Of a DNA stretch of 64,000 bases, positions 60,967 to 64,000 are shown one piece after another. Numbering within the stretch: position 1 is the first letter of the stretch; every line of letters begins with the position of its first letter. The stretch is from SZUA-318 sp964412015. GTDB lineage: Bacteria > Gemmatimonadota > Gemmatimonadetes > Longimicrobiales > Gaopeijiaceae. The DNA is taken from positions 1 to 64,000 of the forward strand of contig CAYPMO010000005.1 in the NCBI GenBank assembly GCA_964412015.1, given 5' to 3'. Under the pieces are notes generated by a model. The model saw only the letters and a list, made by a program, of their open reading frames with translations. It did no database searches and was not told the origin of the DNA. Made by a program: the position numbers and the translations under genes.

Positions 60967-62022
60967 CTAGCAGATCCGGGGCAGCTGATCCCCCGGCAGC
61001 TGATCCACGATCCGCGTGCCTCCCAGCCCCGTGTGGAGCACGACGAGCCCCTTGTGCTCGTCGACCACGCGCCCCACGAGCGCGGCGCCCCTTCCAGCCT
61101 CGTGGGCACGCAGGACCTCGAGGGCCCGCGGCGCCGCCTCGAACTCGACGAACGCCACCATCACGCCCTCGTTCGCGACGTAGAGCGGATCCAGTCCGAG
61201 CATCTCGCACGCCGCCTGGACCGGTGCGGGAACCGGGATCCACTCGCCTTCCAGCTCGATTCCGACGCCGGACGCGGCCGCGATCTCGTTGAGCGCGCTG
61301 GCCGTGCCTCCGCGCGTCGCGTCCCGCAGGGCGTGGACGCGCGCTCCCACGCTGTCTCGGAGCGATGCGACGAGGGGTGAGAGGTGCGTCGTGTCGCTCA
61401 CGATCCCGCCCCCGAAGGCGAAGCCCTCGCGAACGGACAGGACCGCCATGCCGTGCCGCCCGAGGGGGCCGCTCACCAGCACGGCGTCCCCGGGGCGCGC
61501 GGCGGAGGGCGCGGGGCGGAAGCCCTCGTGGAGCAGGCCGATGCCCGTGGTGTTCACGAACATCCCGTCGGCCTTGCCCCGATCCACGACCTTGGTGTCG
61601 CCCGTCACGACGGTCACGCCGCCCTCCGCGGCGGCCGAGGCCATGGCGTCCAGAACCCGGTCCAGGACATCGAACGGAAGCCCCTCCTCGAGCACGAAGC
61701 CGGCCGACAGCCAGCGGGGCGTGGCCCCCATCATGGCCAGGTCGTTGAGCGTCCCGTGGATGGCGAGGTGACCGATGTTGCCTCCGGGAAACTCGAGCGG
61801 GTTCACGACGAACGTGTCCGTGGAGAGCACGATCTCGCTTCCTTCCACCGGCACCACCGCGCCGTCGCCGAGCTGGTTCAGGTGGGAGTTGCCGAACCGC
61901 GGGAGGAAACGCTCACGCAGGAGCCGGTCGCTCATCTTCCCACCGGAGCCGTGCCCGAGCTGGACCCGGTCGTGCTCGGTGTACGGAACGGGGCAGACCG
62001 GGCCGGAGGCGGGAGACGCCAT
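60967..62022 (-). CDS. hypE: [NiFe]-hydrogenase maturation protein HypE (carbamoyl dehydratase)
   Basis: Dehydrates the S-carbamoyl group on its C-terminal cysteine to thiocyanate, the source of CN ligands. The 351-residue protein has VQLGHGSGGKMSDRL, ILSTDTFVVNP-like EIVLSTDTFVVNPLEFPGG, VTVVTGDTKVVDRGKADGMFVNTTGIG and ends in the obligatory PRIC. It starts one base after the hypD stop. With HypF it makes cyanide, which HypC-HypD transfers to iron. Confidence 0.97.
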   Translation of the reverse strand: MASPASGPVCPVPYTEHDRVQLGHGSGGKMSDRLLRERFLPRFGNSHLNQLGDGAVVPVEGSEIVLSTDTFVVNPLEFPGGNIGHLAIHGTLNDLAMMGATPRWLSAGFVLEEGLPFDVLDRVLDAMASAAAEGGVTVVTGDTKVVDRGKADGMFVNTTGIGLLHEGFRPAPSAARPGDAVLVSGPLGRHGMAVLSVREGFAFGGGIVSDTTHLSPLVASLRDSVGARVHALRDATRGGTASALNEIAAASGVGIELEGEWIPVPAPVQAACEMLGLDPLYVANEGVMVAFVEFEAAPRALEVLRAHEAGRGAALVGRVVDEHKGLVVLHTGLGGTRIVDQLPGDQLPRIC

Positions 62023-62023
62023 G

Positions 62024-63133
62024 TCAGGCCCTCTCCGACGCCTCGCGCCGGTAGCGGCTCACCGCGTAGTAGGCGGCGCACGCTCCCTCGGACGACACCA
62101 TGGGGGCCCCGAGGGGAGACTCGGGCGTGCATGAGACGCCGAACGCCGGACACTCGAACGGCTTCATCCGTCCACGAAGCACGTCCCCGGCGTGACATTC
62201 CGGAGATTCTTCGGCCCGAATCTCTCCGAGGTCGAACTTCCGCTCCGCGTCGAACGCCTCGAACTCGGGCCGGAGCCCGAGCCCACTGGACGGGATCACG
62301 CCGATCCCACGCCAGCCGCGGTCCACGACACGGAAGACCCGCTCCATCAGGTTCCTCGCCGACGCGTTCCCTTCCCTGCGGACCGAGCGAGCGTACTGGT
62401 TCTCGACCTCGTGACGCCCCTCCTCGAGCTGACGCACGGCCATCCAGATCCCCTGGAGGATATCCAGCGGCTCGAAGCCCGTCACGACGATCGGCACACG
62501 ATACCGTCGGGCCAGCGGCTCGTACTCCGCCCAGCCCATCACCGTGCAGACGTGGCCGGCAGCGAGGAAACCCTGCACGCGATTGTCCGGCGCCTCGAGG
62601 ATCGCCACCATCGCGGGCGGAACCATGACGTGCGCGACGAGGGCGCTGAAGTTCGTGATGCCGAGCTCACGCGCCCTCCACACCGCCATCGCGTTGGCCG
62701 GCGCCGTCGTCTCGAACCCGACCGCGAAGAAGACGACCTCCTTGTCGGGGTTCTTCCGAGCGAGCTCCAGGGCGTCCAGCGGGGAGTACACCGGCCGGAC
62801 ATCCCCCCCTCGGGCCCTGACCTGGAAGAGGTCTTCCGTGCTCCCGGGCACACGCAGCATGTCGCCGAACGAGGCGAAGATCACGTCGGGGCGGCCGGCC
62901 AGGTTCAGGGCCCGGTCGATCTGCTCCAGGGGTGTGACACAGACCGGACACCCGGGCCCGTGGATCATCTCGACGACCCCTTCGAGCACCTGATCGATGC
63001 CTTGTTTGATGATCGTGTGGGTCTGCCCCCCGCATACCTCCATGAGCGTCCAGCGCCGCGTGGCCGTGTCCCGGATCCGCTCCACGAGCGCCCGTGCCAG
63101 CTTCGCGTCCCGATACTCGGCCAGGTATTTCAC
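62024..63133 (-). CDS. hypD: [NiFe]-hydrogenase maturation protein HypD
   Basis: Scaffold for assembling the Fe(CN)2CO group. GTG start MKYLAEYRDAKLARAL, overlapping the hypC stop (GTGA), gives 369 residues. Motifs: MEVCGGQTHTIIKQGID (first Cys), HGPGCPVCVTP, TGFEPLDIL and the C-terminal Fe-S-cluster cysteines (ESPECHAGDVLRG, FECPAFGVSC). Full length and complete motifs. Confidence 0.97.
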   Translation of the reverse strand: MKYLAEYRDAKLARALVERIRDTATRRWTLMEVCGGQTHTIIKQGIDQVLEGVVEMIHGPGCPVCVTPLEQIDRALNLAGRPDVIFASFGDMLRVPGSTEDLFQVRARGGDVRPVYSPLDALELARKNPDKEVVFFAVGFETTAPANAMAVWRARELGITNFSALVAHVMVPPAMVAILEAPDNRVQGFLAAGHVCTVMGWAEYEPLARRYRVPIVVTGFEPLDILQGIWMAVRQLEEGRHEVENQYARSVRREGNASARNLMERVFRVVDRGWRGIGVIPSSGLGLRPEFEAFDAERKFDLGEIRAEESPECHAGDVLRGRMKPFECPAFGVSCTPESPLGAPMVSSEGACAAYYAVSRYRREASERA

Positions 63134-63372
63134 GCCGGCGCCTCCGGCTCCCCCATGGCCCGCAGGGCCTCGTAGGTCCGGTGTGCTTCCTCCTCGTCCA
63201 CCCTGCTCAGCGCGAACCCCACGTGGACGATCACGTAGTCGCCGACGCTCACCTCGTCCGCCACGTAGGCGAGGCACACCTCCTGGGACACGCCATCGAA
63301 ATCCACCACGCCCATCGGCAGCCCGGCGTCGGTCCGTATCGCCACGATCCGCCCGGGAATCCCGAGACACAT
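63130..63372 (-). CDS. hypC: [NiFe]-hydrogenase maturation chaperone HypC/HybG
   Basis: 80-residue chaperone that carries the Fe(CN)2CO group to the large subunit. The essential N-terminal cysteine is present (MCLGIPGRIVAI), followed by DFDGVSQEVCLAYV and VGDYVIVHVGFALSRVDEEEA. Overlaps hypD by four bases and lies 28 bp after hypF. Confidence 0.96.
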   Translation of the reverse strand: MCLGIPGRIVAIRTDAGLPMGVVDFDGVSQEVCLAYVADEVSVGDYVIVHVGFALSRVDEEEAHRTYEALRAMGEPEAPA

Positions 63373-63400
63373 TTCGTCGTCTCCTCCTCGCTCCGGAGGG

Positions 63401-64000
63401 TCAGAGGTTCATCCGGGCCGAAGCCACCACGGCCTGACCGTAGCTCACGGCCCCGTCGTTCGGCCCGAGCGCACGGGGGACGAGCACGCGGAGACCGGCC
63501 CGCTGGAGGCGGCCGACCACGCCCGCCAACAGCCGCGCATTCTGGAAACAACCCCCTCCCAACGCGACGATGTCCAACGCCTGTTCCTCGCAGAGGCGCG
63601 AGGCCAGCGCCGCTGCGGCTTCGGCGACGCTTTCGTGGAAGCGGGCCGCCAGCTCGGCGACGGCGATCCCCCGCGAGAGGAGCGAGCCGAGCGCCTCCAG
63701 CAACGGGAGGGGATCGAGCACCCACATGTCGCCGTTACGACGGGCGGGGAACGGAAGCGGCTCCGCGCTCGTGTGCCCGGCGAGCGATTCCAGCTCCATC
63801 GCGGCTTGCGCCTCGTGACGCGCGAGCGCGCGGACCCCGAGGACCGCCGCGGCCGCGTCGAAGAGCCTTCCCAGGGATGAGGCCTCGGGGGCGTTGACGC
63901 CGCGCACGATCTGGAGCTCGGCTATGGAGCGCTCCTCCTCCGGCACGTCGCGGAACGCCCGCGTGAACGCGGCGGCGTCGGCGTCCGGGAGGGACACGTA
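63401..64000 (-). CDS. hypF: Carbamoyltransferase HypF, C-terminal part (cut by the window edge)
   Basis: C-terminal Kae1/TobZ-like portion of HypF, which makes carbamoyl-AMP and passes the carbamoyl group to HypE. About 199 residues are visible, including ELQIVRGVNAPEASSLGRLFDAAAAVLG, LGGGCFQNARLLAGVVGRLQ and GLRVLVPRALGPNDGAVSYGQAVVA, all matching the HypF end. The acylphosphatase, zinc-finger and YrdC-like domains would lie beyond base 64000. Confidence 0.94.
   Translation of the reverse strand, partial: YVSLPDADAAAFTRAFRDVPEEERSIAELQIVRGVNAPEASSLGRLFDAAAAVLGVRALARHEAQAAMELESLAGHTSAEPLPFPARRNGDMWVLDPLPLLEALGSLLSRGIAVAELAARFHESVAEAAAALASRLCEEQALDIVALGGGCFQNARLLAGVVGRLQRAGLRVLVPRALGPNDGAVSYGQAVVASARMNL

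Noticed and set aside
1..64000. CRISPR array, insertion sequences or prophage
   Set aside because: No regularly spaced direct repeats, transposase motifs or phage structural genes were recognised in any part of the window.

Overview
The window is a GC-rich stretch of a Gram-negative (diderm) bacterial chromosome with tightly packed genes. It shows no insertion sequences, phage genes or CRISPR arrays, and no gene-free gap longer than about 270 bases. A secretin (PilQ), several lipoproteins and exported proteins point to two membranes. Gene content and the conserved blocks tig-clpP-clpX-lon-engB and topA-trmFO-xerC-hslV-hslU would fit Gemmatimonadota or a neighbouring phylum; this taxonomic guess is inference, since no rRNA gene is present.

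Layout. (1) 1-11.6 kb, mostly plus strand: a cut rhomboid protease gene, then a protein-quality-control block (dnaK, an HtrA-type protease, tRNA-Leu(UAG), tig, clpP, clpX, lon), engB and a small lipoprotein gene. (2) 11.6-24.6 kb, minus strand: an almost continuous run with 1-4 nt overlaps, aroC-aroK-topA-trmFO-xerC, then hslV-hslU-argF-gcvT-mog and an atypical sigma-54 activator gene. (3) A short acyltransferase gene at 24.8-25.7 kb. (4) 25.7-42.7 kb, minus strand: a type IV pilus locus with two major-pilin-like genes, pilS-pilR followed by a minor-pilin set, a second minor-pilin set, and pilM-N-O-P-Q ending in a 927-residue beta-propeller lipoprotein gene. (5) 42.9-51.5 kb, minus strand: two TMTC-like GT-C membrane glycosyltransferases with TPRs, a polyprenol-phosphate-sugar-synthase-like GT2, a second sigma-54 two-component pair and a LysM/M15-like exported protein. 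(6) 51.7-60 kb: superoxide dismutase, DNA polymerase IV, a membrane-embedded spermidine-synthase-like protein, an M20 amidohydrolase, an ArsR-methyltransferase fusion and ahcY. (7) 60-64 kb, minus strand: a TauE/SafE permease and [NiFe]-hydrogenase maturation genes hypE, hypD, hypC and a cut hypF.

How the parts may work together. dnaK and hslV each carry, about 100 bp upstream of the start codon, inverted repeats of the form GCC-(5 A/T-rich bases)-GGC, suggesting a shared stress operator that is not CIRCE. Three sigma-54 activators occur. pilS-pilR lie beside a good -24/-12 promoter in front of one pilin gene and a near-consensus one in front of a minor-pilin operon; both carry the 8-mer GGAGTTGC upstream. 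The second two-component pair heads an operon with the GT2 and the two GT-C enzymes, so surface or pilin O-glycosylation under two-component control is a reasonable hypothesis. The ArsR-methyltransferase gene next to ahcY has a palindrome across its own start codon, suggesting feedback control of the S-adenosylmethionine cycle. Several predicted terminators are long GC-rich hairpins without a U-tract.
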